Assembly: GCA_023252315.1 (NCBI GenBank)
Contig: JAJPEB010000025.1
Coordinates: 1-12,295 of the forward strand
Length of the DNA stretch: 12,295 nt
Origin: Candidatus Woesearchaeota archaeon
Lineage (GTDB): Archaea > Nanobdellota > Nanobdellia > Woesearchaeales > UBA525
Reading direction: 5' to 3'
The notes beneath the pieces are model-generated. The model was not told the origin of the DNA. It searched no databases and saw only the letters and a list, made by a program, of their open reading frames with translations. The translations under genes were made by a program, and so were the position numbers. Positions 1 to 6,582 of the stretch are shown here, in pieces. The stretch's first letter is position 1. Every line of letters begins with the position of its first letter.

Positions 1-51
1 GGTCGTCGCCCGACCGCAACGCACAAAAGGGGGCGCGAACGCACGGCACGC

Positions 52-495
52 ATGGCACGCACACGTCCCGAGAAGGCGATGCTCGCGCTCGCGCTGCTCG
101 GCATGCTCGCGGCGGCGTACGGCCTCTCGCTCCACTACAGCGGCGACAGCTCGCACTTCTGCGACATCGGCACGAGCTTCAGCTGCGACAAGGTGAACAA
201 GAGCCCCTGGTCCACGCTCTTCGGCGTCCCCGTGGCGCTGCTCGGCATGCTCGCGTACGCCGCTGTCCTGCTCCTCGTCCTCAAGCGCGCGAGCGTCGAG
301 CGCGCCCTCGCGTTCACCCGCAAGGATTTCTTCGGCTACATGCTGGTGTTCGTGTGCGCGATGCTCCTCTTCCAGGCGTACCTCACGGCGATGGAGATCA
401 CGCAGATCCACACGTACTGCCTTGTCTGCCTCGTGAGCCAGGCGACCGTGATCGCGCTCGCCTGCGTCGTCTTCGCGGCGTGGCGCTCGTCGTGA
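52..495 (+). CDS. VKOR-family membrane disulfide-generating protein
   Basis: This 147-residue protein is a stand-alone vitamin K epoxide reductase (VKOR) homologue. In prokaryotes this family sits in the cytoplasmic membrane and passes electrons from secreted dithiol partners to quinone, so it drives disulfide formation outside the cell. The sequence shows four likely membrane helices (about residues 10-28, 56-77, 95-113 and 122-143). The loop cysteine pair is C37 and C45, followed by the family-typical run NKSPWSTLFGVPVALLG. The quinone-side CxxC is C123-L-V-C126. The length fits a bare VKOR domain without the fused thioredoxin domain seen in many bacteria, and no DsbA-like partner lies in the window. 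ATG at 52 is the first start that keeps helix 1 whole. A weak A-rich element (about 23-30) lies roughly 26 bp upstream. The six-cysteine lipoprotein at 10380-11360 is a conceivable type of substrate, which is inference only. Confidence 0.93.
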   Translation: MARTRPEKAMLALALLGMLAAAYGLSLHYSGDSSHFCDIGTSFSCDKVNKSPWSTLFGVPVALLGMLAYAAVLLLVLKRASVERALAFTRKDFFGYMLVFVCAMLLFQAYLTAMEITQIHTYCLVCLVSQATVIALACVVFAAWRSS

Positions 496-509
496 GGATG
501 CCTCTCTTC

Positions 510-533
510 GCGCGGGAGGGCTCCGCCCCGCGC
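510..533 (+). terminator. GC-rich hairpin after the VKOR gene
   Basis: A 7-bp perfect inverted repeat (GCGCGGG at 510-516 and CCCGCGC at 527-533, 10-base loop) begins 14 bases after the VKOR stop. No T-run follows, so it could be a processing or stability hairpin rather than a true archaeal terminator. Confidence 0.3.
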
Positions 534-544
534 AGACCAATACG

Positions 545-552
545 TATATAAA
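545..552 (+). promoter_or_regulatory. TATA box for the DUF2203 gene
   Basis: TATATAAA stands out in an AT-rich island between two GC-rich genes. It lies about 61 bp before the start codon at 610, so transcription would begin near 575 and leave a leader of about 35 bases carrying the GGTGA ribosome site at 601-605. Confidence 0.65.
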
Positions 553-609
553 TAAGCAAGTATAGGAAAAGAGCTACTAGAATACCCCGAAATTGGCACA
601 GGTGACGAC

Positions 610-1047
610 ATGGAAAGCGACTACGTGACCATGGAGAAGGCGGACAGCCTCATCAGGCGCGCGAAGCCCCTCATGGAGGCCGCGCGCAGGCTCAAGCGCG
701 AGATCGAGACGATCGCCGCGGGCTACGACTACGACAGGGTGCTGCTCGAGCAGGGGCGCACGCGCATCGAGGGGCTCGCGCAGCGGCTCGCGCGCAAGCT
801 CGAGAAGCTCGAGGAGATGGGCTGCTACGTGAAGGACCTCGACATCGGCATCGTGGACTTCCTGTGCCGCTTCGAGGGACGCGACGTCTTCCTCTGCTGG
901 AAGCTCGGCGAGCCGCGCGTGACCCACTGGCACGAGATCAACGAGGGGTTCGCGCACCGCCAGGCCATCTGCGACCTCACGCAGCTCGAGCTCGACTGGT
1001 TCGAGATCCCTATGCTCGAGAAGAGCGCGAAGCGCCAGGAAGGGTAG
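610..1047 (+). CDS. DUF2203 family protein
   Basis: This 145-residue soluble protein belongs to the DUF2203 family, whose function is not established. The N-terminal two thirds is rich in helix and heptad-like Leu/Arg/Glu (residues 10-68) and probably forms a coiled-coil hairpin. The diagnostic family block follows at about 71-118: GCYVKD, then GIVDF, GRDVFLCWKLGEP, and WHEI with GFAHR. The start at 610 is supported by GGTGA at 601-605 with 4-base spacing and by the YVTMEKADSL opening, which matches the family's usual first helix. A strong TATA box lies upstream. Its last 38 bases overlap the convergent HPF-like gene. The name is secure but the function is unknown. Confidence 0.93.
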   Translation: MESDYVTMEKADSLIRRAKPLMEAARRLKREIETIAAGYDYDRVLLEQGRTRIEGLAQRLARKLEKLEEMGCYVKDLDIGIVDFLCRFEGRDVFLCWKLGEPRVTHWHEINEGFAHRQAICDLTQLELDWFEIPMLEKSAKRQEG

Positions 1048-1366
1048 CGTCCGCGCGGGCCTGCGCCTTGTGCCGCAGCTGGTCCTCGATCGCGTCGAGG
1101 CCGCGCTGCGCGACCGTGAGCGCGTCCCATCCGCGCTGCCTATCGGACACGAGCGTCGCGCCCGGGTACGTGACGCGCACGTGCGCCTCGCACTCGTGCC
1201 GGCCCGCCTCCTTGCCCGACACCTTCAGGTGCACCACGAGCTGCGCCTCGTGATGCGCGAGGCGCTCGATGCGCTCCGCGTGGCGCATGACCGCGCCATG
1301 GAGCCTCTTCGCCGAGAACTCGTCGAGCCCGAGCGCATCGAGCCCCACGTACTTGATTTCCGCCAT
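1010..1366 (-). CDS. HPF/YfiA-like ribosome-associated protein
   Basis: This 118-residue protein resembles the S30AE/HPF (YfiA) family, which binds the small ribosomal subunit and damps translation under stress. Residues 42-65 read as a beta strand, a KEAGR turn and a second strand (LVVHLKVSGKEAGRHECEAH). Residues 79-100 form a helix with GWDALTVAQRGLDAIEDQL, like the WD..tAi..aldkLe pattern of HPF proteins. The C-terminal 18 residues are probably disordered. A longer reading in the same frame is open to 1501, but the start at 1366 is preferred: GGAGGTG lies 5 bases upstream and a TATA-like box about 42 bp upstream. The 3' end overlaps the DUF2203 gene by 38 bases. The family assignment rests on motif pattern alone, so a generic small RNA-binding protein remains possible. 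Confidence 0.68.
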   Translation of the reverse strand: MAEIKYVGLDALGLDEFSAKRLHGAVMRHAERIERLAHHEAQLVVHLKVSGKEAGRHECEAHVRVTYPGATLVSDRQRGWDALTVAQRGLDAIEDQLRHKAQARADATLPGASRSSRA

Positions 1367-1404
1367 GCGACACCTCCCTGCGCGAGGAGGGAGAGGCGTC
1401 CAGG

Positions 1405-1412
1405 TTAAAATA
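1405..1412 (-). promoter_or_regulatory. TATA box for the HPF-like gene
   Basis: On the minus strand this reads TATTTTAA in a GC-rich setting. It is centred about 42 bp before the start at 1366, which predicts a short leader of roughly 15 bases that would hold the GGAGGTG ribosome site. It could also serve the plus-strand nth gene, although the element at 1437-1442 is better placed for that. Confidence 0.5.
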
Positions 1413-1436
1413 TCTGAGCCCGCGGGCGCCGAAAGG

Positions 1437-1442
1437 ATTATA
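1437..1442 (+). promoter_or_regulatory. TATA-like box for nth
   Basis: ATTATA is centred about 27 bp before the nth start at 1467. With the usual archaeal spacing, transcription would begin at or next to the A of ATG, giving a leaderless mRNA. No Shine-Dalgarno sequence is visible at this start. Confidence 0.45.
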
Positions 1443-1466
1443 CGTGCGCGGGAAGGCGTCGCGTCC

Positions 1467-2093
1467 ATGGCGCGCCCCGACGACGAGCTCGAGCTCCTCA
1501 AGGGCGAGTATCCCGGCGCGACGTACTACCTGCGCTTCGACACGCCGTTCCATCTCCTGCTCGCGACGATACTGAGCGCGCAGTGCACGGACGTGGCCGT
1601 GAACAAGGCGACGCCCGCGCTCTTCGCGCGCTACGCGCGGCCCGAGGACGTGCTCGCGTCGTCGGAGGAGGAGCTGTGCGGCTACATCACGACGATCACG
1701 TTCTTCCAGGCGAAGGCGAGGCACATCATGAGGGCCTGCGCGGCGCTCGTGCGCGATTTCGGGAGCGAGGTGCCCTCCGACCTGGCCAAGCTCGTCTCGC
1801 TCGCGGGCGTCGGGCGCAAGACCGCGAACGCGATTCAGCAGAACGCGTTCGGGATCGTCGAGGGCGTCATCGTGGACACGCACGTCATCCGGATCGCGCA
1901 GCGCCTGCGCTGGACGCTGCAGAAGGACCCCGAGCGCATCGAGCGCGACCTCGTCGCGATCTTCCCGAAGGGGGAGTGGAAGCGCCTGCCGCACCTGCTC
2001 AAGGCGCATGGGCAGCGCTGCTGCACGGCCCAGCGCCCCGCATGCGGGCGGTGCCCCTTGCGTGGGACATGCCCGAGCGCGGGCAAGGTGTAG
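1467..2093 (+). CDS. nth: Endonuclease III (base-excision repair DNA glycosylase/AP lyase)
   Basis: This 208-residue enzyme removes oxidised pyrimidines from DNA and cleaves the abasic strand by beta-elimination. The helix-hairpin-helix is at about 109-123 (LAGVGRKTANAI), with catalytic K118. The catalytic aspartate is D137 in VIVDTHVIRI. LSAQCTD at 37-43 matches the substrate-pocket motif. The C-terminal [4Fe-4S] ligands are complete, C186-x6-C193-x2-C196-x5-C202. The frame is open upstream to 1269, but ATG at 1467 gives the normal family length, begins just before the first conserved helix and lies about 27 bp after a TATA-like element. The gene is divergent from the HPF-like gene. As a cluster protein it is a likely client of the suf operon in this window. 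Confidence 0.95.
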   Translation: MARPDDELELLKGEYPGATYYLRFDTPFHLLLATILSAQCTDVAVNKATPALFARYARPEDVLASSEEELCGYITTITFFQAKARHIMRACAALVRDFGSEVPSDLAKLVSLAGVGRKTANAIQQNAFGIVEGVIVDTHVIRIAQRLRWTLQKDPERIERDLVAIFPKGEWKRLPHLLKAHGQRCCTAQRPACGRCPLRGTCPSAGKV

Positions 2094-2115
2094 CTCCTGC
2101 GCATTGCAAACCCAG

Positions 2116-2121
2116 ATAAAT
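2116..2121 (+). promoter_or_regulatory. TATA-like box for the small membrane protein gene
   Basis: ATAAAT is centred about 24 bp before the ATG at 2142, in the short gap after nth. The spacing again fits a leaderless or nearly leaderless start. The purine run touching the ATG (GGGAGAGG) is too close to act as a normal Shine-Dalgarno site. Confidence 0.4.
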
Positions 2122-2141
2122 CCCCTGGCCCTCGGGAGAGG

Positions 2142-2531
2142 ATGCGACGCGGCGCCATCCTCTTCCTCCTCGCGGCCCTCTTCGCGTTCGCGCTCCCGAC
2201 GCCCACGCACGAGAGCGGAGGCCCCTCGGCCTGCCCGGCGCATCTCGACATCGCGGATCTCGGCAGCGCCTGCGTCGCGCTCTCGCCCGGGTTCCAGCTG
2301 CGCATGCACCCGCTCAGCGTCATCCCGCTCGCGGCAGGGGCGTTCGGCGGCACTGGCGCGCGCCCGGGCTCCCAGGACGCCTCGATAGCCCTGGCGCTGC
2401 TCGCGGGCAAGCTCATCGCGGCGTTCGGCCTCGCGTTCCTGCTCTCGAAGATCGGAAGCCCGCGACCTGCGCGCGGGCCCGATCCAGGGCGGCTCGCGAA
2501 GGAAGAGAGGAAGCGGCCCGAGAAGGAATGA
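2142..2531 (+). CDS. Small two-helix membrane protein of unknown function
   Basis: This 129-residue protein matches no family I recognise. Residues 5-19 form a hydrophobic signal peptide or first membrane helix after an Arg-Arg start. Residues 20-80 form a probable extracytoplasmic loop with two cysteines (C31 and C44) that could pair as a disulfide. Residues 80-102 form a second helix (IALALLAGKLIAAFGLAFLL). The tail (106-129) is highly charged, with Lys, Arg, Glu and Pro, and is likely cytoplasmic. It starts 48 bases after nth and ends 52 bases before the Mrp-like gene. Codon use matches the neighbours and the membrane topology is coherent, so it is probably a real gene. Confidence 0.62.
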   Translation: MRRGAILFLLAALFAFALPTPTHESGGPSACPAHLDIADLGSACVALSPGFQLRMHPLSVIPLAAGAFGGTGARPGSQDASIALALLAGKLIAAFGLAFLLSKIGSPRPARGPDPGRLAKEERKRPEKE

Positions 2532-2554
2532 GCCCTCGCGCCGTCCCGCAACGC

Positions 2555-2561
2555 TTTAATA
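2555..2561 (+). promoter_or_regulatory. TATA box for the Mrp-like gene
   Basis: TTTAATA is centred 26 bp before the start at 2584. The intervening stretch is C-rich with no ribosome site, so a leaderless transcript is expected. Confidence 0.5.
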
Positions 2562-2583
2562 CGCTCTCCCCGCCTCCCGCGGC

Positions 2584-3426
2584 ATGGGAATCCCGCTCGA
2601 GCCTGCGTCCGCGATCCCCGAGCGCAGGCATGGCGAGGAGGACGAGTTCCGCACGCTCACGAAGGAGATGGATGCGCGCCGCCGCGGCGAGGGCGCGCTC
2701 GAGGGCGTCAAGCGCGTGGTCGCGGTGCATTCGGGCAAGGGCGGCGTCGGCAAGACCTTCCTCGCCGTGAACGTCGCGTACGCGCTCGCTGAACGCGGCT
2801 TCGAGGTCGGCATCCTCGACGCGGACGTCGACTGCCCGAACGTCCCGAAGTTCCTCGGCATGCGCGAGCGCCTCTATGTCGACGAGCGCAAGCGCTTCGT
2901 GCCCGTGCGCCACCGCGGCGTCAAGGTCGTGAGCATGGGGCTCACGCGCGACGACGAGGGAGAGCCGTTCCTCATCCGCGGCCCCGCGAAGCATCGCGTC
3001 GCGATCGACCTGCTCATGGGCAGCGACTGGGGCGCGCTCGATTTCCTGCTCGTCGACCTCCCTCCCGGCACCGCGGACGTGCCGATGAGCCTCTTCGAGT
3101 TCGGCGACGTCGAGGGCATCCTCTACGTCACGACCCCGCAGAAGGAGGCGCTCATCGACACGCGCAAGAGCATCCGCATGGGGCGCACGTTCGCGCTCGC
3201 GCAGATCGGCCTCGTCGAGAACATGTCGGGGCCCATCTTCGGCAGGGACAGGGCGCTCGCGCTCGCGCAGGACGAGGGCATCCCCTACCTCGGATCGATC
3301 CCGCTCGACGAGCGCATCCTCTCCATGAACGAGCGCGGCGACATCGCGTTCACTGACGTCTCGCTCGAGCCCGTCGCGGCGCCGATCGTGGACGCGGTGG
3401 CGCGGCCGAGGGAGACGGGAAGATGA
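2584..3426 (+). CDS. Mrp/NBP35/MinD-type P-loop ATPase
   Basis: This 280-residue SIMIBI-class ATPase belongs to the Mrp/ApbC/NBP35 group, many members of which carry or transfer Fe-S clusters. The deviant Walker A is GKGGVGKT at 51-58, with the signature K52 and K57. Switch I is DADVDCPNVP (79-88). Walker B/switch II is LLVDLPPGTAD (155-165), and VTTPQKEAL at 182-190 is the usual Mrp strand-loop. NMSG at 213-216 marks where Mrp and NBP35 proteins usually carry the CPxC cluster or metal motif, but here the sequence continues PIFGRD with no cysteine. C84 is the only cysteine in the protein. The first 40 residues are charged and probably flexible. It may therefore be a MinD- or ParA-like relative rather than a cluster carrier. 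It is not part of the suf operon. Confidence 0.93.
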   Translation: MGIPLEPASAIPERRHGEEDEFRTLTKEMDARRRGEGALEGVKRVVAVHSGKGGVGKTFLAVNVAYALAERGFEVGILDADVDCPNVPKFLGMRERLYVDERKRFVPVRHRGVKVVSMGLTRDDEGEPFLIRGPAKHRVAIDLLMGSDWGALDFLLVDLPPGTADVPMSLFEFGDVEGILYVTTPQKEALIDTRKSIRMGRTFALAQIGLVENMSGPIFGRDRALALAQDEGIPYLGSIPLDERILSMNERGDIAFTDVSLEPVAAPIVDAVARPRETGR

Positions 3427-3527
3427 AGGCCGCCGGGATCTAGAGCGCGCTGTTGCCCGGGACATGAGCCCGGATCAGGCGCGTCCTCCCTTTCCTCCCC
3501 ACTCCCCCATCTCGCGGGTGTTGTCCG

Positions 3528-4133
3528 TCACGCGCCGGGGAGGAGCGCCAGCATGCGAAGCTGCGCGAGAAGCGCCTCTCTCCCCTCGAAGCGGATCGCC
3601 TGCATGCCGAGCGCACGCGCCGCCTCGCAGTTCTCTTCCTTGTCGTCGATGAGGAGGCATTCCCCGGGATCCGCATGCAGGTCCGAGAGGATGCGCAGGA
3701 AGAACTCGCGATCGGGCTTCCCTACCCCGAGTTCGCACGAGAAGTAGCAGCGCCCGAAGAGCGCGAGCATCTCAGGATGATCCTTGCGCGTCGCCTCGAC
3801 AGTGAAATGGTTGTTGTTCGACGCGATGGCGAGCCTGTACCTCCCCTTGAGTGCCTTCGCGACTGAGATCGCGCCCGCGTTCGGATGCACGCCTTCGATG
3901 ACGATCCTCTCCATATCCTCGACCCCGATCTCTTTCCCGATTCCCTCCCCCACGCGCTGCGCGAACAGCGCGAAAGGGATCTCGCCGCGGTTGAGCAGGC
4001 GCATCGGCTCGCGAAGCGCGCGGTTGATTTCTTCCTCGGACGCGCCCGTGAGCGAGGAGATCCCCGCAAGGATGGACCGCTTGTAGCCTATCATGAGCAC
4101 TTCGCCTACGTCGAAGAGCACCGTCGTGATCAT
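3528..4133 (-). CDS. HAD-superfamily hydrolase (phosphatase) in the suf operon
   Basis: This 201-residue HAD hydrolase has a cap-containing subfamily I layout. Motif I is VLFDVGEVL with nucleophile D8. Motif II is S105 in IASNNN, motif III is K139 in GVGKPDREFF, and motif IV is D163-D164 in LLIDDKEEN. The second motif I position is glycine (G10) instead of aspartate, as in YihX-type sugar phosphatases and haloacid dehalogenase relatives. Residues 16-80 form the helical cap. Its ATG is the base after the sufC stop (TAG then ATG), so it is surely co-transcribed and probably translationally coupled. The substrate is unknown. A role in the cysteine, PLP or sulfur-donor chemistry that feeds SufS, or in metabolite repair, is possible but only inferred from position. 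Confidence 0.93.
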   Translation of the reverse strand: MITTVLFDVGEVLMIGYKRSILAGISSLTGASEEEINRALREPMRLLNRGEIPFALFAQRVGEGIGKEIGVEDMERIVIEGVHPNAGAISVAKALKGRYRLAIASNNNHFTVEATRKDHPEMLALFGRCYFSCELGVGKPDREFFLRILSDLHADPGECLLIDDKEENCEAARALGMQAIRFEGREALLAQLRMLALLPGA

Positions 4134-4862
4134 CTATTTCGGGTCCTCGTATCCCTTGTCCTCGACCTCTCGCGCGAGCTCCTTGCCGCCCGATCGCGCG
4201 ATGCGCCCGTCCCGCATGACGTGGACCCTGTCCGGCACCACGTAGCCGAGGATGCGGTTGTAGTGCGTGATGATGAGGATGCCGTGCCCTGGCCCGCGCA
4301 GCTCGCCGATGCCCGAGGCGACCGAGCGCAGCGCGTCCACGTCGAGCCCCGAGTCCGTCTCGTCGAGCACCGCGAACGCGGGATCGAGCAGGAGCATCTG
4401 GAGGATCTCCATCCGCTTCTTCTCGCCGCCAGAGAAGCCCGCGTTGAGGTAGCGCTTCGCGAACGCGGGGTCCATGCCGAAGCGCTCCATCCGGTCCATC
4501 AGCATCGCATGGAACTCGACGACATCGAGGTCCTGCCCGCGCACCGCGTTGACCGCTGCGCGCAGGAAGCTCTCGACCGTGACGCCGGGGATCTCGACGG
4601 GGTACTGGAAGCTCAGGAAGAGCCCCTTGCGGGCGCGCTCGTCCGGCGCCATCCCCACGATGTCCTCCCCGCCGAGCAGTATCTGCCCCGACGTGACCTC
4701 GTACTTGGGGTGTCCGGCGATGGAGTACGCGAGGGTGGACTTGCCCGAGCCGTTCGGGCCCATGATCGCGTGCGTCTCGCCGTCCTTGATGGTGAGGTCG
4801 ACGCCCTTGAGGATCTCCTTCCCGTCGATGCGCGCGTGCAATTCCTTGATCTCGAGCTTCAT
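4134..4862 (-). CDS. sufC: SufC, Fe-S assembly ATPase
   Basis: SufC (242 residues) is the soluble ABC-type ATPase that binds SufB and SufD, and ATP hydrolysis reshapes the SufBCD scaffold during cluster assembly. Walker A is GPNGSGKS (35-42). The Q-loop is Q86 in FLSFQYPVEIPGV. The ABC signature is FSGGEKKR (143-150). Walker B is AVLDETDSGLD (164-174), with E168 as catalytic base, and the H-loop is H200 in IITHYNRIL. The ETDSGLD form is specific to SufC among ABC ATPases. The start at 4862 overlaps the sufU stop by 4 bases (ATGA), with AGGAGG 7 bases upstream inside sufU. The protein is full length with all active-site residues. The HAD gene follows without a gap. Confidence 0.98.
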   Translation of the reverse strand: MKLEIKELHARIDGKEILKGVDLTIKDGETHAIMGPNGSGKSTLAYSIAGHPKYEVTSGQILLGGEDIVGMAPDERARKGLFLSFQYPVEIPGVTVESFLRAAVNAVRGQDLDVVEFHAMLMDRMERFGMDPAFAKRYLNAGFSGGEKKRMEILQMLLLDPAFAVLDETDSGLDVDALRSVASGIGELRGPGHGILIITHYNRILGYVVPDRVHVMRDGRIARSGGKELAREVEDKGYEDPK

Positions 4863-5344
4863 TGGTCGTCCTCCTGCTTTCCCGCGCCATCCGCCACGGG
4901 CATCCCTGCCTTGCGTATCGCGTCTTGCGCCGTGCGCAGCGCGAGCATCGCGCACTTCATGCGCACGACGCCGATCGGTATCCTGAGCATTCCCGTCATC
5001 GATTCCTGCCCGAGGCCGAGCGCGTGCGCCGCCTCCATCCCCTTGAGCTTGCGTGTGAGCATGCTCGCGCTCGCCTGGCTGATCGCGCACCCCTTGCCCT
5101 CGAAGGCCGCGTCGGCGATCTTCCCGTGCTCGACGACGAGGAACATCTCGATCTCGTCGCCGCACAGGGGATTCTTCCCGCGAGCGGACGCCGTCGCGTC
5201 CGGGACCCTGCGCCTGTTGCGCGGGTTGCGGTAGTGGTCGAGGATGTTCTCCCGGTAGAGCAGCTGCTCCTGCGTGAGCTCGCCCTCGCCGACCTGGTCG
5301 CGGTCGACGCCGCCGGCGCTCCGGCCGGCGCCATTGCCGCTCAT
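4859..5344 (-). CDS. sufU: SufU/IscU-like sulfur-accepting Fe-S scaffold protein
   Basis: This 161-residue protein belongs to the IscU/SufU (NifU N-terminal) fold family, which takes persulfide sulfur from the cysteine desulfurase. The three conserved cysteines are C61 (NPLCGDEI, with D63), C86 (GKGCAISQASASML) and C131 (VVRMKCAMLAL). QLLYRENILDHYRNPRNRR at 28-46 is the normal family N-terminal helix, preceded here by a 25-residue flexible extension. The GCAIS-ASASM wording resembles SufU, but only 45 residues separate C86 from C131, so the 18-21 residue insertion that marks bacterial SufU is absent. The chaperone motif LPPVK of IscU is also absent. The start at 5344 overlaps the sufS stop (ATGA) and has GAGGTG 5 bases upstream. 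Position next to sufS supports a SufU-like role. Confidence 0.92.
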   Translation of the reverse strand: MSGNGAGRSAGGVDRDQVGEGELTQEQLLYRENILDHYRNPRNRRRVPDATASARGKNPLCGDEIEMFLVVEHGKIADAAFEGKGCAISQASASMLTRKLKGMEAAHALGLGQESMTGMLRIPIGVVRMKCAMLALRTAQDAIRKAGMPVADGAGKQEDDQ

Positions 5345-6582
5345 CCGAACACCTCGCGCACGGAGGACAGCGCGCGCACGAGCACGTCGATGTCGTCGCG
5401 CGTCGTGTAGATGCCCACGCTCGCGCGCGAGGTCGAGTCCACGCCGAGCATGCAGTGCAGCGGCTGCGCGCAGTGATGGCCCGCGCGCACCGCGACGCCG
5501 TGCCCGTCGAGCACCGCGGCCACGTCGTGGGGGTGGACGCCCTCGAGCGTGAACGAGATCGCGCCGATGCGCCCCTCGGCCGCCTGCGGCCCGATGATCG
5601 AGAGGCCCGGGACCGCCGCGAGCAGGGGCAGGGCGTACGCGACGATGTCGCGCTCGTGCGCGGCGATCCGCCCGTGGCCGATGGAGCGCAGGAAGCGGGC
5701 GGCCGCGCCCATGCCGATCGCGCCCGCGATGTTCGGGGTGCCCGGCTCGAAGCGCATCGGCGGCTCCGCCCATGTCGTCTCCTTGATCGTGACCTCGTGC
5801 ACCATCTCGCCGCCGAACCATGCGGGCGCCATGCGCGCGAGCAGCTCGCGCCGCCCGTAGAGCGCGCCGATGCCCGTGGGGCCGTACATCTTGTGGCCGC
5901 TGCACGCGTAGAGGTCGCAGCCGATCTCCTCCACGTCCACGCGCAGGTGCGGGACCGCCTGCGCGCCGTCGATGACCGTGAGCGCGCCCGCGGCGCGCGC
6001 GAGCTCGCAGATCTCCTTGGCGGGATTGATGGTGCCGAGCACGTTGCTCGCGTGCGAGAACGCGACGACGCGCGTCGCGGGGCCTATCGCCGCGCGCATG
6101 CGGGCCATGTCGAGCGTGAAGTCGGGGCGCACCGGGATGACGACGAGGGCCATGCCGTGGCGCTTCGCGAGCTGCTGCCACACGACGAAGTTGCTGTGGT
6201 GCTCCATCGCCGTGACCACGATCTCGCCGCCATCGAACGTGGGGACGAGCGAGTGCGCGGCGATGTTGATGCTCCCCGTCGTCCCCGAGGTGAACACGAT
6301 CTCATCGGCGTGCGCGCCGAGCAGCCGCGCGACATCCGCGCGCGCCTCCTCGTACGCCGCCGTCGCTTCCTCCGCGAGCGCGTGGACGCCGCGATGCACG
6401 TTCGCGTACGAGCGCGAGTAGAAGTCGTCCATGGCGTCGAGCACGGCTGAGGGCTTCTGCGCGCTCGCGGCGCTGTCGAGATACACGAGCCGCTTGCCGT
6501 GCACGCTGCGCGAGAGCGCCGGGAACATCGCGCGCACCGCGGCGAGATCGCCCGCTGCGCTCCCGTCGGCCGCGGCGCTCAT
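5341..6582 (-). CDS. sufS: SufS, cysteine desulfurase (group II)
   Basis: SufS (413 residues) is the PLP enzyme that turns cysteine into alanine and holds the sulfur as a persulfide for SufU and the SufBCD scaffold. The PLP lysine is K231 in SGHKMYGPTG. H128 in MEHHSN stacks on the cofactor, and D205 in VIDGAQAVPH binds the pyridine nitrogen. The active-site cysteine is C371 in RAGHHCAQP, the short form typical of group II (SufS/CsdA) enzymes. YLDSAASAQKP (34-44) and YANVHRGVHAL (59-69) are standard N-terminal blocks. Its length equals that of bacterial SufS. The start at 6582 overlaps the sufD stop by 4 bases and has GGAGG 7 bases upstream. The genetic neighbourhood and all catalytic residues make this a secure call. 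Confidence 0.97.
   Translation of the reverse strand: MSAAADGSAAGDLAAVRAMFPALSRSVHGKRLVYLDSAASAQKPSAVLDAMDDFYSRSYANVHRGVHALAEEATAAYEEARADVARLLGAHADEIVFTSGTTGSINIAAHSLVPTFDGGEIVVTAMEHHSNFVVWQQLAKRHGMALVVIPVRPDFTLDMARMRAAIGPATRVVAFSHASNVLGTINPAKEICELARAAGALTVIDGAQAVPHLRVDVEEIGCDLYACSGHKMYGPTGIGALYGRRELLARMAPAWFGGEMVHEVTIKETTWAEPPMRFEPGTPNIAGAIGMGAAARFLRSIGHGRIAAHERDIVAYALPLLAAVPGLSIIGPQAAEGRIGAISFTLEGVHPHDVAAVLDGHGVAVRAGHHCAQPLHCMLGVDSTSRASVGIYTTRDDIDVLVRALSSVREVFG

Noticed and set aside
1140..2309. 389-codon minus-strand open frame opposite nth and the membrane protein gene
   Set aside because: The product is an Arg/Glu/Ala/Gly-rich low-complexity string with no family features, typical of the antisense frame of GC-rich genes. 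The plus strand here encodes a complete Nth.
2413..3465. 350-codon minus-strand frame opposite the Mrp-like gene
   Set aside because: It is low complexity and rich in Arg, Glu, Ala, Val and Asp, lying over a gene with all P-loop motifs on the other strand.
3483..3510. Pyrimidine-rich tract after the Mrp-like gene as a terminator
   Set aside because: It is mostly C with only short T-runs and no hairpin, so it is not convincing as an archaeal T-rich terminator.
3885..5234. 449-codon plus-strand frame across the HAD, sufC and sufU genes
   Set aside because: It is a mirror frame of three well-identified genes. The product is rich in Arg, Asp, His, Val and Leu and has no recognisable domain.
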